Shown here piece by piece: positions 43,196 to 54,585 of a DNA stretch of 64,000 nucleotides; the stretch's first letter is position 1; each line of letters opens with the position of its first letter. This DNA comes from Ceratopteris richardii. Its lineage: Eukaryota; Streptophyta; Polypodiopsida; Polypodiales; Pteridaceae. The DNA lies in the NCBI GenBank assembly GCA_020310875.1, contig CM035437.1, forward strand, positions 53,268,965 through 53,332,964. Direction: 5' to 3'. Made by a program: the position numbers and the translations under genes. Below the pieces are notes generated by a model. It did no database searches. It was given only the letters and a program-made list of their open reading frames with translations, and had not been told where the DNA came from.

Positions 43196-45031
43196 TATAT
43201 GGTCGAAGCATCAACAACTGCATCATGTAAATCTGCATTAGAAATAGAATGATATGCATCATCACATGAAACCTATAAGGCTGAGAAGTTGCCTCATTTG
43301 GACGAGCACTAGATTGTCCACCTATAAAAAGAAGCAGCAATGTATCTTTGGAGCTAACAGACGCCTCCTTAGTACATGAAAGTAATGGTTGAGTAGCAAC
43401 TTCCACAAAAACATCACGGCTAACCAAAATGCATTTAGTACGTGGATGATACAGACGATAGCCTTTACTTTCAGAACTGTACCCAAGAAAAATACATTTC
43501 ACTGCTTTATCATCCAATTTTCTACGTTGTTCTTCAGGCTATAATGCATATGCCAAACAACCAAAAACATGCAGATGAGTAAGAGATGGCTTGCAACCAT
43601 GCCTAGCCTCATATGGAGTGATAGACTGCACCCCTTCAGTGGGACACCTATTAAGTACATATGTTGCACACATAACAGCCTCAAGCCAAAAACTGTGTGG
43701 TAAAGCCCGACTCTTGACCATATACCTCACCATCTCCATGAGTAACATGTTCTTTCGTTCAGCAACTCCATTCTGTTCAGGTGTATACAGCACTGTAAAC
43801 TAATGTTTTGTCCCATGTTTGGCCAAAATTGCATCAAAGTTAGGAGACATATATTGCCCCCCTCGATCAAAATGGAGGGTGCCCATTTTACCTGCCGATA
43901 GATTTTCAGCCAAAACCAAAAACTGTTTGAAGCACATAAACACTTCAGACTTCGCTTTCAATGGATATACCCATGCATGCCTCGAAAAATCATTAATCGA
44001 AGTCACGAAGTAAAGATAGTTTCCAAAAGAGAGTCTGCATAAGACCATAGACATCATTGTGAACAAGCTACAATCTTTGAGTAGCTCGAACTGAACCATC
44101 TTTTGGAAAGGAGGAATGTTGCATTTTGCCCAAAATACAATCTTCACAGACATGTTCACCGGATGCCTCAAGTTTGGGCAAAGAGAACACCATTTCAAAT
44201 TTCCGCAAGCATAGCAAACTAGCAAAATTCAGATGACCAAAGCGTGCATGCCAAAGGTTTGCATCTTACATAGCCTGAGAATCATGTATTGCACATGCTA
44301 ATTCATTTGCAAATTTTTCATAATCTATGAGCTTATACAATCCATAGGATGTCATAAGCAATAATCATATCGCCATTTGACAGATCATGAATTGTCTATC
44401 TATCATCAACAACTTTCACAACCAAGTCAATCTTGGCTAATGCAAACATTGATAATAGATTTTTCTTTATCCTTGGCACAAATAAAGCATCTGTAAATGT
44501 AAAAGAACTACCATCAATAGTAGTCAGAATGATTTTACCAACTCAAATAACAGGATAAGGGGAGTTGTTGGCACATGTGACAGTATAACTTGTAGGGGCA
44601 AGCTCAAGTGAAGTGAAGAAACTGCACTGCAAGATTATATGTTTGGTTGCCCCACTATCAAAGTCTCAAACATCTCAATCTACTGCATACATTCATTGCT
44701 CATGAGAAGATGGGTCAAAACTGTAAACAGTAGTAGATGCCGATTCTTAATTCTGCACAAGTGAGCTATCTAGTATAACTTCATCAACAAAAATCAATTG
44801 TTCCTTCAAGTCTTTAATCTTTATCAAAAAATTGTCCATGGAATAACTTTCATTCATGTGCTCACTCTCCAATTGTTTTTGGAGGTAAGCAACACGAGCC
44901 TCATTCCTTGCCTGGTATAAAGTGGTGTGTCCCAAGCATCCTCAGCTCTTCTCCAAGAGTGAATGTGAGGAATAATGGCACGTTTTATAGACAAGGCTAT
45001 CAATGCATGTGCCTGAGCATCTCCCTCATCT
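43196..45031 (-). mobile_element. Copia family F1, copy F1-4 (minus, both ends missing)
   Basis: From right to left: part of gag (44747-45031), protease (44340-44700), integrase (43539-44290) and linker (43200-43517). Gag jumps at about 44745 from the VILDSSLVQ motif to the pre-protease region, an internal deletion of the gag C-terminus and zinc knuckle. No LTR remains at either end. The left end joins gypsy integrase without a gap; the right end fades into unrecognised sequence at 45031. Confidence 0.88.
43200..44290 (-). pseudogene. F1-4 integrase and linker
   Basis: WHARFGHLNFASLLCLRKFE-like zinc region near 44200-44260, CEDCILGK near 44140 (the family has CEGC), catalytic core with LHFDRGGQYMS (second Asp kept, next Glu to Gln) near 43860, NGVAERKNMLLMEM (catalytic Glu kept) near 43750-43790, and linker FLGYSSESKGYRLYHPRTKC near 43440-43500. 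Three frames are needed to read it. Confidence 0.82.
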
Positions 45032-47560
45032 TCAAAATTCGATTCTTAGTGAATTCCTCATCTCAATCTGTATCATGATTGTTCCCAAACCTTCACCCTC
45101 TATTAGTTGCCATGTGCCTCCCCACTACTTCCTCTAACTTCTGATGACTGATGAATGCATTAACCTCATTTTTAGACGATCTCATAAATGCTTGTGTACT
45201 TCTTCACCCTCACATTCCGATCACAAAGGATCTTTCACCTCACCCACAAAAATGCATGTTATCATTTTCTCTCCCTCCCCATCCCATCACTTGTTTGTCG
45301 CTTCCCTTTCACCTCCTCCACTTGCAACTACATCACTTCCTACTGACCCTATCAGCAATGCACCTCTAACTCCTGCTGATCATGTTATCCCTCCATCTTC
45401 TCGAGTACATGAACTGTGACCCGTTAGATTATATAGTTCAACATTATCAAATGTATGCTAAAAATAGAATTCCATAAGTGTGAATCACCCTAAAGGAATG
45501 AAACTCAACTATGGTTAAAACTTAAGCCAAATATGTTTCACTAATAAGATATGCATCTAAATTGAAAATAGATAAAAAAACATGACTAGGGAAGACTATA
45601 TAGTACTTAGCTTTCATTCACAAATAAAAGCAAGAAGTGAGTTAGCCCAAGGTATGACTTTGAGCACAATATGTGAAACTCTAAAGCATTGAAAAGATCC
45701 ACGAAATTGTTCCCTTACCGATCATCCAATTATCTTTATGACCATGTCTTACATGGTTGAGGAAGGTATAGACTTAACTTAATCCAACTTAAATTATTCA
45801 AGCATAATTCATGAATAGTCTATCCAAGCTATTAAGGTTCATCATGAGGAATGAGATACTTGGTGGGAAAAAAGAATCCTAGAAAGTTTTGAAGCTCATA
45901 AAATAAAGTCCATGAAGACCTTTACGACTTTGTTGATCAATAAAAGAAACCTTTGCTAATAGCAAGGCTAAAATGTGGTACATTGTCTCTTGTACCCTAA
46001 ATATACCTCAACTTCCTGCACCCAAAAGAGATTGTACATAAAGTAGCAATTGTTGAAAAGCAAAAGAGGCAATAAAGATCAATTTGACTAAGTGGTTCTT
46101 TAACAAGGACTAGGTTGACAAGTAACTTACACATAGATGGACTGAGGTATTTGACTCCAGTCATCTACACATCTATGATGGATTGAGGTATAGTGATATG
46201 GTACAAAAGACCTTGCATATATGCATGTATAGGTATAATCGTAAAGGACATAAAACCTTTAAACCATAGTAACAAGAGAATTAATTCATGAGAACTAACT
46301 CAACTAGTCATCCACACATCTATGATGGATGAGGGTATAGTGATATGGTACAAAAGGCCTTGCATGTATAGGTATAATCGTAAAGGACATAAAACCTTTA
46401 AACCATAGTAACAACAAGAGAATTAATTCATGACAACTAATTCAATTATTTATCATTTAATTCATTTGGTTCGTTCAAACTCAAAATAAAGTTCAAGAAT
46501 TTTATACATGGTTTTATTTTTTACATATAGAGTTTATATATCAAACCATAAACCCTTCGAGTTACAATGAGAAAGAACTTAGAAGCTTTCATGCTAATCA
46601 TGCTTCACAAACTTTCAATTAAAGACATAAATCATACTATCTTAAGACCAAAAAAATCCATCCCAAGCTTGGTAAAATTCATGCTCAATGTTTCCTTTGA
46701 TCCGCAAACAAAAATTTCATTCTTGGAACTCAAAAATTATAAAGAGCAACACACGTAGAGAAATTATGGCTCCACTACAAAAGCACCTTACACATCTACT
46801 GAATAGAGAAGACAATCCTTCTTGAGGCTTGCATTCCAAGAAAGGTCTTCATACACACTTAGCAACAAGGTTAAAAGTTTCTAATACAATCCCATATGAC
46901 CAAAAGAATCATTTTGCAATCAATATAGGCTTGTACCTTGCCATTGGATCATCTTTCATAAGAGATCTTGTGAACCCACTAACTAAATATAATTTTCATA
47001 CCTTTCTATAGTGTAGGCTCCATGTTAGATTACCTTATGGTGTTGAGATATTATCTTCCATTGCTTTTTCCATTGAGATTATATTTTGCTTTCTCAGAAC
47101 ACGTAGATCCTATGTCCTTAACCACCATATGTGCGCGATGTATCAACTAAAAAATTATCATAGAACTACAAAGTTGTCATAGATTAATCTTCCAAATAGA
47201 TACCTTCCTTTTGGATTTCCTTTATTCTATTTTGGGTGGAATGAGACCCTTTTTTGCTTTTTGACTCATGGAGTCCTCATCTCCTCAAAATCTTTATTAT
47301 CATCATGATTGACACCCACATATATACTTCCTCCGTTCTCATCTCTCTTATGCTTCACTCTAGACTTTGCTTCACACCACCTTTCTACGTCAAACATATT
47401 CATTCTACAATAACACCTTCCTAAATACCATCGTTTGTGTTCATTCACTCTTTTGCTATTAAGAATACAACATTCATTTCCCCTTTGTTATAATGAGAGT
47501 CCAAGAATATAAACCTTTCTAAGTTTTCACCCAACTTTTTTCTAAGCGCACAAAGGATCC
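45032..47560. other. Non-coding stretch
   Basis: I recognise no gene or element apart from the tandem duplication at 46161-46440. The 45144-45419 ORF is rich in Ser, Pro and His and has no motif. ORFs at 46567-46758 and 46829-47011 look like chance. Confidence 0.5.
46161..46440. repeat. Two-copy tandem duplication, about 147 and 133 bp
   Basis: Units start tcatctacacatctatgatgg (46161) and tcatccacacatctatgatgg (46308). The second lacks a short internal stretch around the tgcatatatgcatg motif and carries an extra caa. Both end in the aattcatga-acaacta block. Confidence 0.88.
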
Positions 47561-47800
47561 TACACTACAAAAGGTCTACTTTTTTCTTCCCCCATGTTTC
47601 ATATATAGGAGTTTCTTCATGATATACAAGGTTGCATACATTGCATCTTCCCAAAACAGATGTGCCACATTCATCTCATTCAACACTATTGATTTTGCTA
47701 CCTCTGTAGTAGCTATTCTTCCTTTTTGCCATTCCATTTTGCTGTTATGTGTGTTTCCATGCAAATTGTCTTGTCCCATACACACACACATAGATGATTG
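47561..47800 (-). pseudogene. Copia integrase relic
   Basis: The minus strand reads EVAKSIVLNEMNVAHLFWED and AMYATLYIMKK, which is the copia integrase stretch after the catalytic Glu (usually VEMARSML...FWAEAVxTAxYIxNR). Weak matches may continue to about 47490. It resembles none of F1, C, D or E closely. Confidence 0.6.
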
Positions 47801-50800
47801 ACTACATACAATATAAGGCTAGATTTGTTTTAACTTGCATATGAAAATTGAAAAAACTACGCATCATGGAATTCAAGAAATAAAGAAGATTCAGAGCAAA
47901 ACGTGAAACAAAAATAAAAAATCTCACATTCCAAAATAAAAATAATAAAATGACATACTGGTATTTAAGTAAACATTTAAAATCTTATCAACAAAAAAAC
48001 TTTTGTAACTCTTGTCTTATATATGAAACCGGGAAAAAGAAATCAACAAATGAAACCAAAATAAAGTGCATCTTCAAGTCATGTCAGTCTAAAGCTTAGT
48101 ATAAGATTTCCAATACCATAGATGGATTGGACAAGGATATTACATCCCTGTACACGTCATCCATTCCTGACCTAGTTAACTCTATTATCTTACAAATGAC
48201 AATTACTAATGAAGCCAGAAAAGATGGACTGCTTTTTCGGCTTATTCCATCATATTGCTGCATAGATGAACATCTAAAGCAGTCAAGCATATGAGAAGGT
48301 GAATCAGGTAGGAACAATAAATCCTCTTCGACACCATCATTCTGCAACAAAAACACTACTCAAAAGCTACAAGAGCTTATGATGTTAAAAAAACTCTGCT
48401 TCTGCATGACTTACATCACAGATGTAAAGAATAACAATTGCAGGACTAGATAGAAACAAGCATACAGCTACTACCAAACGATAGTCAGAAAACCAAAATT
48501 CACTTCATCAGGTGTAACTCTCTTTTAAGGCGTTAACAAAAACAGCAATCTTGCATTCAGAACTTTAAATATCTAGAAATTCGCATATGTAATACATAAT
48601 GATCGCTTCAGAATAAAGGATCTTTTCATCCTTTAACAGTTATCCATGAACTAAGAAATGACGCTGAGACCAAGGTACACTGCACATCCGTTATCAGTGA
48701 TCACAATTTACTCATCATCTTTTCCTACAGACATGTACTTTCAGATCAGATGATTATCCACAACTAGGCAGATTCCTCAGCCACTTCAAAAATGTTGACA
48801 TGTATCTCCCACTCTTATTCCTTGTGCTCACTCAGTCTTCTGCCTTTCTGCCTGTATTAGCTTGACAAGCTATATCATTAACATGCTTGAATTTCACATT
48901 CTCAATAATAAGTCTCTAGACCATGCAGAAAAACTTTGTGAATCCCTGAAGTGACTAATGCATGTACTTGTTGACTGAGGCAAATGACAAGTGGCCACAT
49001 TCAACTAATATACCTCCCTATGTTCTGACTTATCTGGCCCTAAATACAACTAAGAAAAACAGGCACCTAACAAAGCATGACAAGAACATCTACATAAGAA
49101 TCCAAAGACGAAATATGCAAACAAAGATAACTTTCAATAACACAAGGAACACCAACAAGATACAAGGTTAAAGACCTGCTCTATTCATGCAAACAAGATA
49201 GACATAAAAAATGAATGTTACAAGATAGAGTGCAACCTTAACATAGAAAACTTCCCAGATTGGTGTTATTTGACAACGCGAAAATCATCTATAGCTACTC
49301 TTAAATCTCATTCATTAACAGCAATAAATCACCATCATATGTTAGGTGGACATTGCAACATGTCTGGACTCTCGATGTATGAGAGTCTATACAAAGCCAG
49401 TAAGCAGCATAGTTTTTCCGAGTCAATTGTACAACAGATGCGTTTGGACACAGAAGCCAGGAAAAAGCGCCGTTGGAAATACCATGAAAACTGGAAGTAA
49501 TAAATCAAGGGAAGGGCATAGTCATTAATAACCATCAATTATTCTACAAGTCATCTAGAATTCAGAAATTTCATTTTTAGAATATCAGACTTCCCAATGG
49601 ACATTAGTAACTCACAATTTGAGAAGAATGAGGCCATGAAAATCCATTATTCAAAATCGCAATACAAATAGAAGCTGAAGTAAATGTGTAATTAGTCAGC
49701 ATGTGCTAAGTAGAGCCTGGACAAGGTAACTGATAGAAATGTGTCTAAAAGAAGAAACATAAGGTTGACTGAAATTGAGACTATGCCCAATCAAAACCGC
49801 CGGCATCTGGATGGTTGCTAATGAGCTACTGAGTTTTATTTTGTTCCTTGCTGATACCATCCACTATATCTAGACAATCATCATCTTTCTTTTCCACTTG
49901 GTTCAACATGAATCCTTGTGTACCATCGATAAGCCCCATGTTAAATGACAATGTGTTAGCTAAGTCTTAGCAGACATTATCTAACTCATCCATAACCCCT
50001 ACATCATCAGCCTATAGAGGACATGGATCTTTTACAGTTTCTGGTCCTATTGATTAGACCTTTGTGTGAAGACTTTGACTGTCAGGTGTTATTATCACAC
50101 AGTTCATTTTCCCTGTGGGAACGTACTCCCAACGTTGTGTGTCCTGACAGTGCATACCCAAAGCCTTCACAACTCTAAAGGCCCCCATTTACGCGCACAC
50201 ATTTTTTGTGGCCAAAGCTTCTGTACACCCCAATGTGCCTATGTCTAGCAATCGCCAGAGTGCAGTCAAGACTGGAGACACAGTACACATCTTGAGTTAT
50301 TATGAATTTGCAAAGTCTATTGTCCATTTTATTATATAAGTTCCAACTTCCTTTACCCATTTTTTTCAATGAACTGCGTCTGTGAATGTCAAAAACCGTT
50401 TTACAGACCCGTCTGAAGTCAGAATTCCTTCAAAAGCCAAAAGTCAATCACCTGCCAGTAACAACTACCGATGAGTAACAAATCCACAATGAACTCAGGA
50501 GACAAATCCACAAAGCTATGACCAAGCTCAAGTTGGTCATTCACAACTCCATACGGTATACAGCTACATCAAAAGTAATGGTTTTTCAGCACACGTCTAT
50601 GTAACTATCATCTAAATGTGAAAATTATGGATCAAATCTTGCCACGTGCATTTTCTGGAAAGCCCAAACATGTCTGCAGGCCTTCCTATAAAAGATTTCA
50701 AATCTTCTTTGAAGAATCGAAACATAGATGTGACAGGATGCTGAAAAATCATGTTGTGCTTTGGCGAGAAGAAAAATTACTTGCCCATCTCATTTCCTTT

Positions 50801-51290
50801 GCAAAATGTACAATGAAACAACCTAGAGATCCGATTTCTTAAGGCTCGCGAGAATCAGTTGGAAAATACTTCTGCAAGGTTCTCCCAAGTCCTAGACAAA
50901 TGTACTGCCACTTCAAAGCAAACAATGCTCAAACTAGCAATGGTATACAGGTACTAACTCTCAAAGCAAAGATATGCTAGAAAGAGATTGGATATATAGC
51001 CTAAATCCCCTAATGAACAACTTTTCCTCACAAATCATCTATTGTGTGTACCAAAGTTCGTACGAACTATCAAAGCAAAGCTTTGCTAGAAAGAGTTGGG
51101 TTATCTAGCTTCTAATGACCATTGTTACAACATTAGGTACGAGTATATACATGTAAAACTCTACATTACAAAATCTCACCACATTAAAGCTGCTTCAATC
51201 AATAACTCTACATCTAGGATTAAGGGGTCCTAAAGCATAATAACAGAGGTGGCCCTTTAAACAAATCAAATGGAACTTCTATTCCTTTTC
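47801..51290. other. Mostly non-coding stretch
   Basis: No retrotransposon domain seen. Apart from the exon candidate at 48096-48341, ORFs at 49270-49500 and 50618-50842 (plus) and 49335-49538 (minus) have no motif I know. The region is less decayed-looking than the retroelement zones and could hold introns or untranslated parts of a gene. Confidence 0.4.
48096..48341 (-). other. Possible terminal exon, gene unknown
   Basis: On the minus strand a good 3' splice site (gtgtttttgttgcag) is followed by 81 open codons (NDGVEEDLLFLPDSPSHMLD and on) to a TAA at 48096-48098. No upstream exon was found and the protein is not recognised, so this may be chance. Confidence 0.22.
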
Positions 51291-52240
51291 ATTTTACCAA
51301 AAAGAAGATGCTGAACAGATTCTATATCTAAATGGCAAGGCTCATATCAGCTTTGACATGTGCAACTTGCAAGAAGACTACTACACCTCCCAACTATCAC
51401 AGGCGTTTAATTTTACCAAAAAGAAGATGCTGAACAGATTCTATATCTAAATGGCAAGGCTCATATCAGCTTTGACATGTGCAACTTGCAAGAAGACTAC
51501 TACACCTCCCAACTATCACAGGCGTTTAGATTGTGGCAAGCATGATTCACATGTTCAAAAAGAACAATGTGTATGCGTGCAAAAATGTTTTAATTTTAAT
51601 TTTTAATTTTACCAAAAAGAAGATGCTGAACAGATTCTATATCTAAATGGCAAGGCTCATATCAGCTTTGACATGTGCAACTTGCAAGAAGACTACTACA
51701 CCTCCCAACTATCACAGGCGTTTAGATTGTGGCAAGCATGATTCACATGTTCAAAAGAACAATGTGTATGCGTGCAAAAATGTATGTAGGTAGGTGTGTA
51801 GGTAAATACGCGGGTGGTTGGGCAGGTGGGTGTAAGTGGGCAGATTGATCAATTAATCAATAAATAGGTAGGTAAGTATGCAAGTAGAGATGGATGGATG
51901 GATGGATGGATTTGATGAATGTGTTGATGGATGCATGCATGTGTACGTGTGCAAGGCTCATATCAGCTTTGACATGTGCAACTTGCAAGAAGACTACTAC
52001 CTCTCAACTATCACACACATTTAGATTGTGGCGAGCATGATTCCTGTTCAAAAGAACAATGTGTATGCGTGCAAAAATGTATGTAGGTAGATGTGTAGGT
52101 AAATAAGCGGGTGGTTGGGCAGGTGGGTGTAAGTGGGCAGATTGATCAATTCATCAATAAATACGTAGCTAAGTAGGTAAGTAGCGATGGATGGATGGAT
52201 GGATTTGATGAATGTGTTTATGGATGCATGCATGTGTATG
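51291..52240. repeat. Tandem array, four units of unequal length
   Basis: The core unit starts ttttaccaaaaagaagatgc and runs through ggcaaggctcatatcagc and ttgcaagaagactactac. Copies begin near 51291, 51411, 51606 and 51951 (the last lacks the first about 65 bp). Later copies carry a 3' extension with the gattgtggcaagcatgattc block, and the last two a further extension of GTAGG- and GGAT-type short repeats (for example tggatggatggatgga at 51891-51910 and 52188-52203). Confidence 0.92.
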
Positions 52241-52378
52241 TGTGTGGGTGTGTGCATGCTTGCGTCACACGTGTGTGTGTGTCCTTGCGTGTGTGTGATG
52301 CTTGCATCACACGTGTATGTGTGTGTATATCCTTGCGTGTGTGTGTGCATGCTTGCGTCAGTGTATCCTTGCGTGTGT
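52220..52378. repeat. TG-rich microsatellite tract, left of insertion
   Basis: Imperfect (TG)n with interspersed cttgcg and catgc. It continues at 53066 after the AT-rich insertion. ORFs here are low-complexity artefacts. Confidence 0.88.
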
Positions 52379-53065
52379 GCATAGTAAAAAAAATCGCACG
52401 ATTTTTTTAAAATAAAAATCGTAAAAATCGCATTTGCGATTTAAATCGTTTTTAACGATTTTTATTCCAAAAATTTTTTATTTTTTTTTTTTTTTTTTTT
52501 TTAGGTTTCATATGGTAGATCACCTTTTAAAATTAAAAATTTGATCACTATGATACCTATGCTTGCTAATAGTCTATCATATATTACCACTTTGCTCTCT
52601 GGATAGAACTATTTTATTTTCTTGCCTATTAGAGATTTGATTAACTAAATTAAGTTAAAATCCATGCTCAAAGCCAAGTTCCTTCAATTGTATATGTACA
52701 TTTTTTGGCATCAAAATAAGTCCCTATCCAGTATAAATCTATACCAACCTATAGCTGAATGACATTATAGAGTTTATGTGACTGAAATGTTATCATAAAC
52801 TCTTTGTTGGCATCTCACATATGACTGAAGTACAAGAACTAACAAGCATCCAGGTCATATAAACTTTTCACTACTTTCACTACTGTCCAATATTGGAGCA
52901 TATATGAGTTGAATAGGTATTGTGCATACCTTAGATACAAAAAAAAAATAAAAATCTCTTGATGAATAAAAACCCCGATTTTTATTTTTATTTTTAAAAA
53001 TCTCTACGATTTAAACGATTTAAATCCCGATTTAAATCTACGATTTAAATCTCTACTTTGTACTA
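52379..53065. mobile_element. AT-rich insertion with inverted ends, MITE-like
   Basis: About 690 bp of AT-rich sequence breaking a TG-rich tract. The edges read gcatagta on the left and tactatgc on the right, inverted to each other. Inside both ends are arrays of aaatcg/cgattt words (52386-52470 and 52965-53055) in opposite sense, and a T-run of more than 20 lies at about 52480-52502. It has no coding capacity. This fits a non-autonomous terminal-inverted-repeat element, but a target duplication could not be fixed because the flanks are simple repeats. Confidence 0.5.
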
Positions 53066-53480
53066 TGCGTGTGTGGGCATCCTTGCGTGCTTTGTGTGTC
53101 TGCCTACATGCCTACTCGCCATGCATACACACCTTTAGGCGTGGGTCTACATGCATGATGTGTGCCTTCTTGTCTGTCTGCATGTGTGTGCACGTGCACG
53201 CCTGCCCATGTGTGTGTGTGTGCACTCGCATGTGTGCATAAATATGTGTGCGTACATCGTATGTGCATGTCTAATCGCACGGACATGTGCATATGTATGT
53301 GTATGTACACTGTATGTGCATGTCACATGTGTATGTGTGTGACGTGTGTGCATGTGTAAATGCATGCATGAATGTATGTGTGCATCCATGCATGAATATG
53401 TGTGTGAATGTGTGCATGGATGTGTCTGCATGTATGAACACATGCATACATGAAGGTGTGTGCATGTATTGAATAATATG
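53066..53480. repeat. TG/CATG-rich microsatellite tract, right of insertion
   Basis: Long run of tgtgtg, catgtg and tgtatg words. The many overlapping His/Cys/Val ORFs in all frames (for example 53147-53548) are products of this composition. Confidence 0.9.
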
Positions 53481-53880
53481 ATCCTATGATATAGGACTCT
53501 TTTAACACATGCAATGAAGAACTCCAGAAGATGTATTTTGATGGTCATGTATCATATAACATTTCTTAGTTTGAGATTTGTCTTTTAAAAACAAAGTATC
53601 TTGGTTTATTTTCTTTGAAATACTATTAATAATTATTTACATATTCTTACTCTTACACCTACCCCCCCTTAAATATTACATAGACTTTTAGTCCAAAGAA
53701 ATCATTACTTTTGTTGTGTGGAAAAACTCTCAAACTCCACCTTTTCATAGCAGTTTTCTATTTCAAGTTACATGAAACTTGAAGCTCACATATACAAATC
53801 CAAGTGATTCTATTACTCAAAGATTTGCATCCTAGCGTTTGCTTTACTTAATGATATGCATGTGCCTTTTGGTAAATAAG

Positions 53881-53972
53881 CTTTTGATATAGTCCATTAA
53901 TCATCAAGCAATCTACTAGACTAGTCTTCTTTTGACATAGTCCATAAATCATTGAGTAATCTACTAGACTAG
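53881..53972. repeat. 48 bp tandem duplication
   Basis: Two units starting cttttgatatagtcc and cttttgacatagtcc, both ending in aatctactagactag. Confidence 0.85.
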
Positions 53973-54486
53973 ATTTCCACAAAGCTTTCAATTCTCATTT
54001 AAACATGTGATCTTTGAACTTTGTAACACCAAACCAGAATTAAAAAAAAACACTTTCTCATTCATTAAAATATAATGATTACACTAGTATCAAACGATGG
54101 CTGACGGTGATAAATCCAAACATTGTTGTATTGGCATAGTCCTATGCATAATTCATAGTGGATGAGAAAAGAGGGGGAATCAACCTTTCAAAGACATGAT
54201 TACAAAAACTCTTCATATTTACACCTCTTTCATATGTCCTACTTCAATCAAAACACTTCATGTGTCTTTGAAAATTTGAATATGAGTGTATGACCATTTC
54301 AAAGATCTTCTAATCAACAAGAAAGAAGGAACATCAGCCCCTATGGTAGACATAAGGTCCAAGCTTTGATGTAGAAAAGTGTCCCTTGAATATTGAATGG
54401 AAGCTTGTGCCCCTAAGTTAAACCTCTTGAACAAGACACATGCACATATACATATTGTTCTCATCAACAGGATAGAGGACCGTCGT

Positions 54487-54585
54487 GTGCGAGCAACCAT
54501 ATTTCAATACTCATTGGTTATGGAGTTGACATCATGTGCAAATAATCATATTTTAAGACTCATTGGTTATGGAGTTGACAAATTT
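54487..54585. repeat. 49 bp tandem duplication
   Basis: Two units starting gtgcgagcaaccat and gtgcaaataatcat, both ending in actcattggttatggagttgaca. Confidence 0.85.

Noticed and set aside
45144..45419. 91-codon Ser/Pro/His-rich ORF
   Set aside because: No motif, no splice context and a shifted overlapping ORF of similar quality; likely chance.
51291..52240. Repeats spaced with unique DNA, considered as a CRISPR-like array
   Set aside because: Units are 120-350 bp, unequal and adjacent; no short repeat-spacer pattern, and the window is plant DNA.
53147..53548. 133-codon His/Thr-rich ORF and several overlapping ones
   Set aside because: Produced by the TG/CA microsatellite composition; all six frames are open there.
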